From Amphritea japonica ATCC BAA-1530 (GTDB taxonomy: Bacteria; Pseudomonadota; Gammaproteobacteria; Pseudomonadales; Balneatricaceae), in assembly GCF_016592435.1 (NCBI RefSeq), contig NZ_AP014545.1, forward strand, positions 3,356,693-3,420,692: DNA of 64,000 bases. Direction: 5' to 3'. Under the pieces are notes generated by a model that saw nothing but the letters and a program-made list of their open reading frames with translations, was not told where the DNA came from and made no database searches. Numbering within the stretch: the stretch's first letter is position 1; every line of letters starts with the position of its first letter. The translations under genes were made by a program, and so were the position numbers. Below, in pieces: positions 50,033 through 59,536 of the stretch.

Positions 50033-50224
50033 TTATTTACCCAGTTTTTTTGCCGACTGGCCACCAATCCCGAAATGCTGTTTAGGCATCTCATTAATCA
50101 TAATGCGCACACTCTCTTTCGGCGCATTCAGTGAACTGGCAAGCGCATCGCTTACAGCATCTATCATTTGCTCTTTTTGCTCATCAGAGCGACCTTCCAT
50201 TATATTAATACTTACTATCGGCAT
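50033..50224 (-). CDS. dmpI: 4-oxalocrotonate tautomerase
   Basis: Converts 2-hydroxymuconate to 2-oxohex-3-enedioate in the dehydrogenase branch of the meta pathway. 63 codons; after Met removal the catalytic Pro1 is exposed (PIVSINIMEGRSDEQKE), with the substrate-binding Arg in EGRSDEQ and the HFGIGGQSAKK C-terminus. Last gene of the meta operon, followed by its terminator. Confidence 0.95.
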   Translation of the reverse strand: MPIVSINIMEGRSDEQKEQMIDAVSDALASSLNAPKESVRIMINEMPKQHFGIGGQSAKKLGK

Positions 50225-50234
50225 TATATTTTCC

Positions 50235-50816
50235 TTACTGGTACAACCAGTTTTTCAGCCATCGGGTTACCCTCGGCATTACTAAATACGTCATCAGTAA
50301 TACCTGCAGAACCACAATCACAGCCGTCTTTAACCATAATCCGACATCCACCAATAGCGGTGCCAGCAATATGTTCAGAACGATAACCAACACATACACC
50401 ACGCTGATCAGGATCAGCGCCATCTTATGGGGCGACGGATGCTTATTGACCGGAAGTTCCGGCAGATCAAACCAAAATTCCAGACCGGTTCCCCTCTGCA
50501 CTTCAGCCTCACCTTCCACTAGCCCGTCCAACTTATTCAGCCAGTCTCCTCGCAGGACCGATGATTCCCAATTCTGACAATTTTCGTAACTATCAAAACG
50601 GTAAATCAACACATACCGATCCTGAGTAGATGCCGAGGGACGCAGTACATTACTCCCCTGGTGTCCCGGGTAACTGGAAGCGGCATCAATCACACCTGAA
50701 ATCCAGGCCTCATAAGCACTTTCACACCCAGGCTTAACCTGGCGAGAAATACTCACCGTCACCGGGCCTTCTTCACCCGGTTCAATCAGTTGCTTTTGAA
50801 TACAGCTTTCAGTCAT
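50235..50816 (-). CDS. ABM-domain protein with two membrane helices
   Basis: 193 residues from ATG 50816. N-terminal antibiotic-biosynthesis-monooxygenase-like domain (about 15-105: VTVSISRQVKPGCESAYEAW, YVLIYRFDSYENCQNWESS) and two C-terminal membrane segments (about 125-150 and 160-180). It sits between dmpH and dmpI, where classical dmp and xyl operons have nothing. Function unknown; it may handle a reactive quinone or haem at the membrane. Confidence 0.88.
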   Translation of the reverse strand: MTESCIQKQLIEPGEEGPVTVSISRQVKPGCESAYEAWISGVIDAASSYPGHQGSNVLRPSASTQDRYVLIYRFDSYENCQNWESSVLRGDWLNKLDGLVEGEAEVQRGTGLEFWFDLPELPVNKHPSPHKMALILISVVYVLVIVLNILLAPLLVDVGLWLKTAVIVVLQVLLMTYLVMPRVTRWLKNWLYQ

Positions 50817-50874
50817 CAAAAAATTTCCCAGTTCATATATCTACGGCATAGCCAGAGACGACTAAATGCAGAAC

Positions 50875-51681
50875 TTATACAAACTTTCCTGAAATGGAGC
50901 CTAACCCCTGATAACGGACACAGAATGAGTCGCCCTGATTCACCTGAACCGCTGCAGTAATCGCACCAATCATAATAAAGGAACCCGCAGGTAGCTCTTC
51001 ACCGCGTTCACCCAGCATATTTGCCAGCATCGCCACCGATGCTGCCGGATGGCCCAATACTGCGGCACCCGCACCAAGCTCCACGACTTCACCATTTACT
51101 TCCATTACCACGCCCAGATTCTTAAGATCCAGATCGGCAACGTCCGCCATTCGCCCACCCGTAATAAAGCGTGCTGAAGATGAGTTATCTGCGATAACTG
51201 ACTTGAGATCGAACTTGAAATCCCGGTAGCGAGAATCGATCACTTCCACCGCAGGCATGACAAAGTCAGTCGCACGCAGCACATCACCAATATGTATACC
51301 CGGACCTTTCAGAGGCGCTTTAGTCACAAATGCCAGCTCAGCTTCGATCTTGGGATGGATCAGTTCATCATGTTTGATTGTGCCGCCATCGGGTACAGAG
51401 AAGTAATCCGCTAAGAAGCCATAGCAAGGATGTTCAACTCCCATTTGCGACATCTTCGCCCAGGAGGTGAGGCCCATTTTCATACCCACGATTTTATTAC
51501 CACGCGCCTCTTTCCGGCGACGAATCTCCCATTGGATATCGAAAGCATCTTCGTACGTCATATCCGGAAAATCATTAGTGATTTTTGTTACGTCATAGGC
51601 TTGTAATTCAGCATTTTCCAGATGAATAGCTAGCTCTTCAATCTGCTTTTTTGTCAGCTTATTTTCTTTAACATTAGCCAT
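50875..51681 (-). CDS. dmpH: 4-oxalocrotonate decarboxylase
   Basis: Decarboxylates 2-oxohex-3-enedioate to 2-hydroxypenta-2,4-dienoate, usually in complex with the hydratase DmpE. 268 residues; MKMGLTSWAKMSQMGVEHP, PKIEAELAFV (metal-binding Glu pair) and MPAVEVIDSRYRDFKF. Paralogous to dmpE. Its start overlaps the dmpG stop (TGATG), so translation is coupled. Distinguished from dmpE by GMKMGLTS against GKKIGVTS. Confidence 0.93.
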   Translation of the reverse strand: MANVKENKLTKKQIEELAIHLENAELQAYDVTKITNDFPDMTYEDAFDIQWEIRRRKEARGNKIVGMKMGLTSWAKMSQMGVEHPCYGFLADYFSVPDGGTIKHDELIHPKIEAELAFVTKAPLKGPGIHIGDVLRATDFVMPAVEVIDSRYRDFKFDLKSVIADNSSSARFITGGRMADVADLDLKNLGVVMEVNGEVVELGAGAAVLGHPAASVAMLANMLGERGEELPAGSFIMIGAITAAVQVNQGDSFCVRYQGLGSISGKFV

Positions 51682-52709
51682 CAGATAAGCCCCTTTTCTT
51701 TCGCCATTGTCAGCGCCAGATCTTCAATCATATCTTCCTGGCCTCCTACTGTTCCACGACGACCCAGTTCTACCAACAGGTCACGGGCCTGAATGCCGTA
51801 GGTTGCTTCTGCTCGTTTAGCAAACAACAGGAATGAGCTATAAACACCGGCATACCCCAGTGTCAGCGCATCACGGTCCAGTCGAATCGGGTGATCCATC
51901 ATCGGCACGACAAGATCTTCAGCAACATCCATAATCTTATACAGATCGATACCATGATCGGCATTCATTCGGTCCAATACCGCTACAAAGACTTCCAGTG
52001 GCGTATTACCTGCTCCGGCTCCCAGCCCTGCAACCGAACCATCTATCCGGTTTGCTCCGGCTTCAACCGCAGCGATAGAGTTAGCAACACCCATTCCCAA
52101 ATTATGATGCCCATGGAATCCCAGCTCAGTATTCGGATTAAGCTCGGCACGTAGCAACCCGATCTTCTGCTTAACCTCTTCTGGCAGCATGTATCCTGCA
52201 GAGTCGGTACAATAGATACAATTCGCGCCGTAATTCTCCATCAGCTTTGCCTGTTCCAGCACTTTCTCAGCTGACACCATGTGCGCCATCATCAAAAAGC
52301 CAACAGTATCCATCTCCATCTTCGCAGCCATACCAATATGCTGTTCAGAGACATCCGCTTCGGTACAGTGAGTGGCAACACGAATCGTACTGACGCCCAG
52401 ATCTTTCGCCATCTTAAGATGTTCCACCGTTCCGATTCCGGGTAACAGCAGAGCGGATACTTTGGCATTTTTCATCTTCGGGATTACCGCTGACAGATAC
52501 TCTTCATCGGTATGAGCCGGAAAGCCGTAGTTTAGAGAAGCGCCGCCCAGACCATCACCGTGAGTGACTTCAATCAACGGCATACCCGCCTCATCCAGAC
52601 CGGTCGCGATGCTGACCATCTCATCCAGAGAGATTTGATGGCGCTTTGCATGCATACCATCACGCAGACTCATATCATGAAGGGTGACCTTCTTACCTTG
52701 TATACTCAT
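51681..52709 (-). CDS. dmpG: 4-hydroxy-2-oxovalerate aldolase
   Basis: Splits 4-hydroxy-2-oxovalerate to pyruvate and acetaldehyde. 342 residues, HMGL-like TIM barrel: [18 protein letters not shown] (catalytic Arg/Asp/His), [12 protein letters not shown] and [15 protein letters not shown] (metal-binding His-x-His). The start is ATG 52709 with GGAGG upstream; the frame opens one GTG codon earlier. It forms a channelling complex with DmpF, encoded next to it. Confidence 0.96.
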   Translation of the reverse strand: MSIQGKKVTLHDMSLRDGMHAKRHQISLDEMVSIATGLDEAGMPLIEVTHGDGLGGASLNYGFPAHTDEEYLSAVIPKMKNAKVSALLLPGIGTVEHLKMAKDLGVSTIRVATHCTEADVSEQHIGMAAKMEMDTVGFLMMAHMVSAEKVLEQAKLMENYGANCIYCTDSAGYMLPEEVKQKIGLLRAELNPNTELGFHGHHNLGMGVANSIAAVEAGANRIDGSVAGLGAGAGNTPLEVFVAVLDRMNADHGIDLYKIMDVAEDLVVPMMDHPIRLDRDALTLGYAGVYSSFLLFAKRAEATYGIQARDLLVELGRRGTVGGQEDMIEDLALTMAKEKGLI

Positions 52710-52723
52710 CACTTATCCTCCAC

Positions 52724-53632
52724 TTATCGGGCTGGCAGTTCGATACTGCCCGCCTCGGCTTCTTCAGCAAACATCTCAGCGGTACGCAATCCCGCCGCGG
52801 TCATAATATCCAGGTTACCGGCGTACTTCGGCAGGAAGTCACCCAGACCTTCCACTTCCATAAACACCGATACTTTATTGCCATCAAATACAGGCCCGTT
52901 AACCAGCTTGTACCCGGGAACATATTTCTGAACTTCTTTCACCATCTGCTGAACAGATTCAGTGATGGCCGCCTGATCAGGTGTATCCGTCGTCTGGCAG
53001 TGAATAGTGTCACGCATCATCAGCGGAGGCTCAGCCGGGTTAATAATAATGATCGCCTTACCTTTCTTAGCACCGCCAACTTTCTCAACAGCACCCGAAG
53101 TGGTTCGGGTAAATTCATCAATATTCTGACGTGTCCCCGGCCCTACTGAACGAGAAGAAACAGTGGCTACAATTTCTCCATATTCAACTTCCTGTACACG
53201 TGAAACCGCTGCGACCATAGGGATCGTTGCCTGACCACCACAGGTCACCATATTGACGTTCATCTCAAGGTTCTTAGCATGATCAGCCAGGTTCACAGGA
53301 GGCACACAAAACGGGCCGATAGCCGCTGGAGTCAGGTCGATCATAATCACACCCAGCTCATTGAGTTTTCGACTATTCTCTGCATGCACATAAGCAGACG
53401 TCGCATCAAACGCAACGCGAATATCATCTTCCAATACATGCGGTACCAGACCATCAACACCGGTAGTGGAAACTTTGATACCAAACTCTTGAGCACGCTT
53501 TAAACCTTCAGACTCAGGGTCTATGCCCACCATCCAGACCGGTTCGATCCAATCGGAACGCATCATTTTCATCAATAGATCAGTACCGATATTACCGGGG
53601 CCGATAATGGCGGCTTTCAATTTCTTACTCAT
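52724..53632 (-). CDS. dmpF: Acetaldehyde dehydrogenase (acylating)
   Basis: Converts acetaldehyde from DmpG to acetyl-CoA with NAD+. 302 residues: [20 protein letters not shown] (Rossmann), [18 protein letters not shown] with the active-site Cys at about 133, and [26 protein letters not shown] at the C-terminus, in the usual family layout. 14 bp before dmpG. Confidence 0.96.
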   Translation of the reverse strand: MSKKLKAAIIGPGNIGTDLLMKMMRSDWIEPVWMVGIDPESEGLKRAQEFGIKVSTTGVDGLVPHVLEDDIRVAFDATSAYVHAENSRKLNELGVIMIDLTPAAIGPFCVPPVNLADHAKNLEMNVNMVTCGGQATIPMVAAVSRVQEVEYGEIVATVSSRSVGPGTRQNIDEFTRTTSGAVEKVGGAKKGKAIIIINPAEPPLMMRDTIHCQTTDTPDQAAITESVQQMVKEVQKYVPGYKLVNGPVFDGNKVSVFMEVEGLGDFLPKYAGNLDIMTAAGLRTAEMFAEEAEAGSIELPAR

Positions 53633-53674
53633 ATTCTTTTCCCAACTTATTCGCTGCTATTCAGACTTCGATTT

Positions 53675-54460
53675 TTAGGTAAAACGTACTGAGGCAGAAC
53701 CTATACCGCCGATGGAAACCCGCATAAAGTCACCGGCCTGCACCGGCTCTAAAGGCACCAATGAGCCTGAAAGAATGACCTCACCCGCTTTCAAAGGAAT
53801 ACCGAACTGACCCAGGGTATTTGCCAGCCAGGCGACGCAATTAACCGGGCTTCCCAACGCTGCTGCACCAGCACCCGTAGAGATAATTTCACCGTTTTTC
53901 TCCACCACCATGCCGCAAGTTGTTAAATCGACTTTGCGGGGATCCACTGCCTGGTCACCCAGGATGAATAACCCACAGGATGCATTATCAGCTACCGTGT
54001 CCTGGATCTTGATCTGCCAGTCTTCAATACGCGAATCTACTACTTCAAAACAGGGCAATACGCAGTCGGTAGCCGCTAATACGTCGGCATTTGTAACCCC
54101 GGGACCAATCAAATCCTTTTTCAGGATAAATGCGATCTCACCTTCAGCTTTGGGCTGAATAAGTTGCTCACTAATAGGCATCTCCTGACCTTCAGAAAAC
54201 GCCATTTTGTCTGTCAGATAGCCAAAATCCGGCTGATGAACATTGAGCATGTTCTGTACTGCTTTCGAAGTGACACCGATTTTTTTACCGATGATTCTTT
54301 CACCTGCAGCAACTCTGCGTTCGATCATCCGCAACGAGATATGGTAAGCATCTTCAACGGTGATATCGTCATATCGTTCTGTAAATGGGCGTAGCGTCTT
54401 TTGTTCAGTCATCGCCTGAAACAACTCATCGCCACACTGTATAATCTGTTCTTGATTCAT
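53675..54460 (-). CDS. dmpE: 2-oxopent-4-enoate (2-hydroxypentadienoate) hydratase
   Basis: Adds water to 2-hydroxypenta-2,4-dienoate to give 4-hydroxy-2-oxovalerate. 261 residues: IGKKIGVTSKAVQNMLNV, QPKAEGEIAFIL (metal-binding Glu pair) and VLPCFEVVDSRIEDW. Paralogue of dmpH. It directly follows dmpC; dmpD, which sits between them in the dmp operon, is absent, and the 90-bp gap holds no remnant. Confidence 0.95.
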   Translation of the reverse strand: MNQEQIIQCGDELFQAMTEQKTLRPFTERYDDITVEDAYHISLRMIERRVAAGERIIGKKIGVTSKAVQNMLNVHQPDFGYLTDKMAFSEGQEMPISEQLIQPKAEGEIAFILKKDLIGPGVTNADVLAATDCVLPCFEVVDSRIEDWQIKIQDTVADNASCGLFILGDQAVDPRKVDLTTCGMVVEKNGEIISTGAGAAALGSPVNCVAWLANTLGQFGIPLKAGEVILSGSLVPLEPVQAGDFMRVSIGGIGSASVRFT

Positions 54461-54550
54461 AATTTATTCCTAGAACTGTATAAGTCATTCAGGCCAGACT
54501 ACGAGTCTGATTTCTGCAGTCTGTCTGAATAACAAAAAGGTGTTAGTGCC

Positions 54551-56011
54551 TTACAGCTTGATACATACATTCTTTGTCTCAGTATAAAATTCAAGACCGT
54601 GCACCCCACCTTCACGGCCAATACCTGACTCTTTTGCACCACCAAACGCAGTCCGAAGATCACGCAGGAACCAGCTGTTAACCCACGCCAGTCCTACATC
54701 CATCGCTTCAGCTACACGTACTGCTCGGGAACTATTTTCAGTCCAGATAGTGGCGGCCAGTCCATACTGTGTATCGTTAGCCAGTTCGATAACCTCCTCT
54801 TCGGTATCGAAGGGCCGTATATGGCAGCAAGGGCCAAAGATCTCTTCGTTGACCACCCGGGCATCGTCGGACAAACCGGTCCAGATCGTCGGCTCGACCC
54901 AGGCACCAGCATTCAGCTCAGCACCCATATCTGGAATTCCACCGCCAACCACAACAGTCGCACCTTCTTCAACAGCCAGGTTGTAATACGAGAGAACTTT
55001 CTCTTTATGCTCCTGGCTCACCAAAGGACCGAAATCCACTTCTGGATCTTCCGGACGACCTAATTTGAGGTTTTCGACACCCTCTTTCAGACGTTGTACA
55101 AAAGCTTCAAATATCGGACGTTCCACATAGACCCGCTCGGTACCCAGACACACTTGTCCACAGTTAACAAACGCTGAGCGCATAGTGCCCTCAATCGCTT
55201 TGTCCATATCGCAATCGGCAAATACAATGCCCGGATTTTTACCACCGAGTTCCATCGAAATATTGCGTAGTCCAACTGAAGCAGCCCGCATAATCGTTTC
55301 ACCGGTACTGGTCTCTCCGGTGAACGTAATCGCATCAACGTCAGTGTTAGCTGTGAGAAATGCACCAGCAGAATTTCCGCCGAAACCATGCACTACGTTG
55401 TACACTCCGGGTGGAACACCACACTCGTTCATAACTTCACCCAGCAATGTTGCTGTCGCCGGCGTTTCTTCTGAAGGCTTAACAACCACAGCGTTACCAC
55501 ATGCCAGAGCCGGGCCCACCTTGAAGGTCATCAACAGTAAAGGCAGGTTCCACGGGCTGATGACCGCAATGACACCCTTAGGCTTGCGATGACCATAATT
55601 CAACGCCCCTTTGCCATCAGGAGTATCCAGTTTGAACGCTTCGGTAGGGTGATTGGCCAGGGTTTCAGAGAACGCTTTGAAGTTTGCCGCACCACGAGGA
55701 ATATCAATATGGGAAGCGACTTTACGAGGCTTACCAGTATCTTTGCACTCCGCATCAAGAAACTCATCAAAACGCTCATTGATTCGATCGGCTACGCGAT
55801 TCAACATCTCAATACGCTGCGCCTGTGTCATCTTGCCCCAAGGACCTTTCATAGCAGCTTTCGCAGCCTGTACCGCGGCATCTACTTCAGGCTTACCCGC
55901 TTCATGAACCATACCAATCAGACTGTTATCTACCGGATTACGGTTTTCAAAAGTCTTACCGCTCGAAGTGGTAACAAACTCACCGTTTATAAAATTTTTA
56001 AATTCATTCAT
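54551..56011 (-). CDS. dmpC: 2-hydroxymuconic semialdehyde dehydrogenase
   Basis: NAD+-dependent oxidation of 2-hydroxymuconic semialdehyde to 2-hydroxymuconate. 486 residues, aldehyde dehydrogenase fold: VISPWNLPLLLMTFKVGPAL (about 150-169), FTGETSTGETI, ISMELGGKNPGIVFADCD with the catalytic Glu at about 255, GQVCLGTERVYVE with the catalytic Cys at about 289, and EEIFGPCCHIRPF. It is the entry to the oxalocrotonate branch, essential here because the hydrolytic branch enzyme is missing. Confidence 0.96.
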   Translation of the reverse strand: MNEFKNFINGEFVTTSSGKTFENRNPVDNSLIGMVHEAGKPEVDAAVQAAKAAMKGPWGKMTQAQRIEMLNRVADRINERFDEFLDAECKDTGKPRKVASHIDIPRGAANFKAFSETLANHPTEAFKLDTPDGKGALNYGHRKPKGVIAVISPWNLPLLLMTFKVGPALACGNAVVVKPSEETPATATLLGEVMNECGVPPGVYNVVHGFGGNSAGAFLTANTDVDAITFTGETSTGETIMRAASVGLRNISMELGGKNPGIVFADCDMDKAIEGTMRSAFVNCGQVCLGTERVYVERPIFEAFVQRLKEGVENLKLGRPEDPEVDFGPLVSQEHKEKVLSYYNLAVEEGATVVVGGGIPDMGAELNAGAWVEPTIWTGLSDDARVVNEEIFGPCCHIRPFDTEEEVIELANDTQYGLAATIWTENSSRAVRVAEAMDVGLAWVNSWFLRDLRTAFGGAKESGIGREGGVHGLEFYTETKNVCIKL

Positions 56012-56107
56012 CTTTAATTCTCACTAGCCTGTGGTAATCCATTTCAGACCTTAGTTACCGACAAGCAACAGCCAATAGAACCAACCAAGAGAGCTGCTAT
56101 TAATTAT

Positions 56108-56133
56108 GCGCTGCTACTGTTCAGTAGCAGCGC
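56108..56133 (-). other. Strong hairpin between dmpB and dmpC
   Basis: GCGCTGCTACT and AGTAGCAGCGC form a perfect 11-bp stem with a 4-nt loop inside the 140-bp gap. No T run follows, so a processing or stability element is more likely than a terminator. Confidence 0.6.
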
Positions 56134-56151
56134 GGTGAAACATTGACAGGA

Positions 56152-57075
56152 TCAGGTAAGAACCGTTAGGAATCGGTCATTCAGCACCCGGTCATGATAG
56201 AAAATAGCCTTACCCAGTTGCTCAGCCTGCCAGGTAACAGGCTCGTGATCCGGGTAGTGATAATCACCATCACAGAAGACTTCTGAACGATTGCCTGATG
56301 GATCAAAGAAATAGATAGTCTTACCATGGGTCAGACCGTGACGGGTCGGCCCTATATCCAGAGAAACATCTTCCATGGAGATCAGGTCAGCCGCACGTAA
56401 CACATCCTCCCAGGTATCCAGAATGAATGATGCGTGATGAAATTTACCTGGCTCTGGGTGCTCAATAAAAGCAACATCGTGAGCTTTCATACCTACCGTC
56501 AGAAACTGAGCAATACGGGTACCCTCTGGATCCAGCACTTGCTCTGCCAGCTCAAATCCCAGCACATCCCGGAACAGATCCAGCGTGCCCTTAATATTCG
56601 GCCCGTACAGCAAACAATGATCAAAGCGGGTTGCCTTCATACCTTTCAAACCACGAGGCCAGGCTTCAGGGTTCACATTTTCCACTCCCCACTTACCGGT
56701 TCGTTCCTTCTCGGCATAGATTTCAAACATGTGACCGGTCGGAGAGTCAAAACGGATACGACGGCCGCAGCCATTTAGCTCACCTGCGGGGATCTCTTCT
56801 ACGTTACAGCCATGTTCAATCAGCTCGCCATGCAATTTTTCAAGGGTCTGGTTATCCAGTACTTTGTAGCCAACAAAATCCATGCCCGGCTCATCTGCTT
56901 CACGTAACACCACTGAAAACTTATCGACTTCAGTCCAGCCTTTTAGGTATACGCGGCCCTGAGCGTCACGTTCAACTTCGATCAGACCGATTAAGTCACG
57001 ATAATGTTTAAGCGCTTCTTCAACATCCAATACCCGAATCTGGATATGACCGGGACGCATTACACCTTTTCTCAT
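56152..57075 (-). CDS. dmpB: Catechol 2,3-dioxygenase
   Basis: Extradiol ring cleavage of catechol to 2-hydroxymuconic semialdehyde, using Fe(II). 307 residues from ATG 57075, the family length; the open frame runs 150 bp further up but GAGG and the [20 protein letters not shown] start support this choice. Iron ligands lie in [11 protein letters not shown] (His, about 153), [14 protein letters not shown] (His, about 214), and the signature [20 protein letters not shown] ends in the ligand Glu at about 265. Confidence 0.96.
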   Translation of the reverse strand: MRKGVMRPGHIQIRVLDVEEALKHYRDLIGLIEVERDAQGRVYLKGWTEVDKFSVVLREADEPGMDFVGYKVLDNQTLEKLHGELIEHGCNVEEIPAGELNGCGRRIRFDSPTGHMFEIYAEKERTGKWGVENVNPEAWPRGLKGMKATRFDHCLLYGPNIKGTLDLFRDVLGFELAEQVLDPEGTRIAQFLTVGMKAHDVAFIEHPEPGKFHHASFILDTWEDVLRAADLISMEDVSLDIGPTRHGLTHGKTIYFFDPSGNRSEVFCDGDYHYPDHEPVTWQAEQLGKAIFYHDRVLNDRFLTVLT

Positions 57076-57103
57076 GATCTTTTCCTCAGTATTTTTACTT
57101 TTA

Positions 57104-57451
57104 TTATTTAACTGTAGGTTGCGTTTCAGCAGCCTGTTGATATGAAGATTCCGGGGCCTGGTAGTGATCTGATTCAATTTCCAGATCGGTACAGGGAAAG
57201 ACCCGACAAGCCAGAGCATAGCCACGCTGCTGTTCTGCTTCCGATATATGGGCCTTGCTCATCCGCTTTGTTTCATACTCTCCAGCGAGAATACGAATTT
57301 TACAAATGCCACAACCACCACCCCGACAACCCACACTGATAGCTGCAGCACTATGACGTTCCATACCCACCAGCAGCACCTGATCTTCAGCACATTCAAA
57401 GGTCTGATTCCGGTTAATAACCCTAATCTGATGTCTAGACTGATCGGGCAT
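57104..57451 (-). CDS. dmpQ: Chloroplast-type 2Fe-2S ferredoxin (XylT/DmpQ)
   Basis: Reactivates catechol 2,3-dioxygenase by reducing its oxidised iron. 115 residues; cluster ligands in [15 protein letters not shown] (Cys-x5-Cys-x2-Cys, about 42-56) and the fourth Cys in [10 protein letters not shown] (about 84). First gene of the meta operon, directly behind a sigma-54 promoter and just upstream of dmpB. Confidence 0.94.
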   Translation of the reverse strand: MPDQSRHQIRVINRNQTFECAEDQVLLVGMERHSAAAISVGCRGGGCGICKIRILAGEYETKRMSKAHISEAEQQRGYALACRVFPCTDLEIESDHYQAPESSYQQAAETQPTVK

Positions 57452-57496
57452 TCAGGTCTCCATACATGTTCATTCGATTTCACTCACTTTAGTTAG

Positions 57497-57513
57497 AGCA
57501 ACCACTGTGCCAG
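57497..57513 (-). promoter_or_regulatory. Sigma-54 promoter of the meta-cleavage operon
   Basis: Minus strand CTGGCACAGTGGTTGCT: TGGCAC, 5 bp, TTGC, a perfect -24/-12 element 46 bp before dmpQ, the same layout as the one at 49601. Confidence 0.9.
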
Positions 57514-57591
57514 CATTTAAAAAAACAACCAAAAACCCAATAACACATTGTTTTATTTGACTTAAAAAACATATTCATAATAAGAGAACAT

Positions 57592-57620
57592 AAAAAAACC
57601 CGCTTTTATGAGCGGGTTTC
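57592..57620 (-). terminator. Terminator after the LigB-type dioxygenase gene
   Basis: AAACCCGCT and AGCGGGTTT form a 9-bp stem around a 6-nt loop; the minus strand continues with T. It insulates the meta operon from the genes upstream. Confidence 0.85.
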
Positions 57621-57631
57621 TATTCAAAAGA

Positions 57632-57661
57632 TTAATCATTTCAGCAATAAGGTTAATGATT
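57632..57661. promoter_or_regulatory. Inverted TTAATCATT / AATGATT elements upstream of the meta promoter
   Basis: TTAATCATTT at 57632 and AATGATT at 57655 face each other about 150-175 bp from the expected start. The 10-bp core equals the repeats at 49761 and 49773 near the other sigma-54 promoter. Candidate activator or IHF-region site; it does not match the TTGA-N8-TCAA dyad. Confidence 0.35.
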
Positions 57662-57674
57662 TCATTAGTCATCC

Positions 57675-58454
57675 TTAACACCAGAGGTATGATTCCATGG
57701 AGAGCGACCGATAAAGAATCGGACTCTCTAATACCCTGAACGAGTCCTGCCAATTACTCGCTCCGACAGCCATTAATAAAGGTAAGTAGTGCTCTGAAGA
57801 GGGATGTGCCTGTTGATAGTCTTTAGTTTCAACATCCGGCTGGCTCAGCGCTGTCGTATCACGAGAGGCGACCTTCTCCCTGACCCAATCCTGAAAACGT
57901 TGAGCATAGGCAACCGGAGGATCATGATTAAACGCTATATCAAATAGATTATGAGTTACGCCTCCGGTCGCGATAATGGCAACTCCCATACTTCTCAGTT
58001 CACCAAGCACCCGCCCAAGCAGTAGCAAGTTAACCGGATTTAACCGGCTATCTAACGATAGCTGTAGTACCGGAATATGCGCAGCCGGGGCCAGATGCAT
58101 AAGAGGAACCCAGGCTCCATGATCCAACCCTCTGCAACGATCCAGCTCTACCTTGAACTGGTTTTGTTGCAGATGTAACTGGATCGTTGCAGCAAGCTCT
58201 GGATGGCCAATAGCCGGATACCGTAATTGATATAAGGCTTCAGGAAAGCCGCCAAAGTCATGGATAGTTTCCGGGTTATCCACAGCCGTTAACTGAAGTC
58301 CTTTGGTCTGCCAGTGCGGAGAGATAACCAGTATCGCTTTACAGTCCAGGAACAGGCTTTGAAACCGGCTCAGTTGCTTTCCTGCTTCACCCGGATCAAT
58401 GGCCCACATAGGCGATCCATGACTGATAAACATCACCGGCGCTTTATCTTCCAT
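57675..58454 (-). CDS. LigB/DODA-type extradiol dioxygenase
   Basis: 259 residues from ATG 58454, whose A overlaps the stop of the preceding gene (TGATG). LigB fold: MFISHGSPMWAIDPG (iron-binding His), ILVISPHWQTKGLQLT (His), LDHGAWVPLMHLAPA (His) and ATGGVTHNLFD. Relatives (YgiD, plant DODA) cleave catecholic rings such as DOPA or caffeate-like compounds. Partner of the glutathionyl-hydroquinone reductase, not of the meta operon. Confidence 0.92.
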   Translation of the reverse strand: MEDKAPVMFISHGSPMWAIDPGEAGKQLSRFQSLFLDCKAILVISPHWQTKGLQLTAVDNPETIHDFGGFPEALYQLRYPAIGHPELAATIQLHLQQNQFKVELDRCRGLDHGAWVPLMHLAPAAHIPVLQLSLDSRLNPVNLLLLGRVLGELRSMGVAIIATGGVTHNLFDIAFNHDPPVAYAQRFQDWVREKVASRDTTALSQPDVETKDYQQAHPSSEHYLPLLMAVGASNWQDSFRVLESPILYRSLSMESYLWC

Positions 58455-59398
58455 CAGGAAAGCTCCCCTAGGTAACGGTACCAATCCAACTCAGGACCCG
58501 AAGGTACAATACCATTCGGATTTAAAGCCTTTATGGAGTAGTAACCCGCCTTTATATGATCTATCCGGGTATTCTTAGCAAATCCCGGTATTCGCAATAA
58601 GCGTTCCAGGTAAGCTGAGATATTCGGGAAGTCGCTAACTCGCTGTCGATTCGTTTTAAATAAGCTGAAATAGGCTGGATCAAAGCGCACCAGCGTTACA
58701 AATAATCGGATATCACTTTCGGTCAGCAGCTCTCCTACTGCGTAGCAATATTCAGAGAAATGCTTTTCTAAATAGTTCAGGGTATCAAACACACCTTTGC
58801 AGGCTTCTTCATAGGCCTCTTGAGTCGTTGCAAAGCCCGCTTTATACACACCATTATTCAAAGATTCATATATATGTTCGTTAAAACGATCTATAGATTG
58901 TTCTAAAGAATCTGGAACCAGATCAATCGCTGACTGATGTAACGGACGCAAATCGTCATTAAAGATCCGTATGATGTCAGCAGATTCGTTATTCAGAATA
59001 ACGCCCTGTTCGCAGTCCCACAGTACTGGCACAGTTGCCCGGCCGGTATAAAGCGCATCACTTTGAGTATAGAGTTGATGCATATACTCAACGACTTCAA
59101 GATCAGCTGATGTGCTGCCTGGATAATCTCCAAACTTCCAGCCAAAATCACTCAATACCGGCTCTACAACACTAATAGGAATAGCTTGCTCAAGCCCCAG
59201 CAACGAGCGGGCAATCAGAGTTCGGGTCGCCCAGGGACAGATATAAGCAACATAAAGTTTTACACCTAGCGACTTAGCTTTAATACGTTCAGCAGGAATC
59301 CCCTCCCTAAACGTACTGCTCTGACGTACAAAACGTCCCTGCGCATCTTTTTTCTGAACCGGATCCCACTTACTTTGCCAAACGCCATTTACCAGCAT
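58454..59398 (-). CDS. Glutathionyl-hydroquinone reductase (Xi-class GST)
   Basis: Reduces glutathionyl-(hydro)quinones to hydroquinones with glutathione. 314 residues: N-terminal RQSSTFREGIPAE, the catalytic-Cys motif YICPWATRTLIARSLLGLE at about 52-70, WDCEQGVILNNESADIIRIFN, and SDIRLFVTLVRFDPAYFSLFK in the C-terminal domain. Translation is coupled to the LigB-type gene. It probably detoxifies quinones arising from catechols. Divergent from a LysR gene. Confidence 0.95.
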   Translation of the reverse strand: MLVNGVWQSKWDPVQKKDAQGRFVRQSSTFREGIPAERIKAKSLGVKLYVAYICPWATRTLIARSLLGLEQAIPISVVEPVLSDFGWKFGDYPGSTSADLEVVEYMHQLYTQSDALYTGRATVPVLWDCEQGVILNNESADIIRIFNDDLRPLHQSAIDLVPDSLEQSIDRFNEHIYESLNNGVYKAGFATTQEAYEEACKGVFDTLNYLEKHFSEYCYAVGELLTESDIRLFVTLVRFDPAYFSLFKTNRQRVSDFPNISAYLERLLRIPGFAKNTRIDHIKAGYYSIKALNPNGIVPSGPELDWYRYLGELS

Positions 59399-59480
59399 GA
59401 CAGGCCTCCTGTGCTAAAGCCTGCTTTAAGCGCTTAGCCAAATTAATATCAGTTAATGCGGATAATTTTTGACCAAGATA

Positions 59481-59498
59481 AATTATTAAACAATAATT
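59481..59498. promoter_or_regulatory. Inverted repeat, candidate LysR operator
   Basis: AATTATT and AATAATT separated by 4 bp in the 138-bp gap between the LysR gene and the quinone reductase gene. The region is AT-rich, so the repeat could be chance. Confidence 0.4.
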
Positions 59499-59536
59499 CA
59501 TTCATTGAACTAATTGTATGGATTTAGTTAACAATC

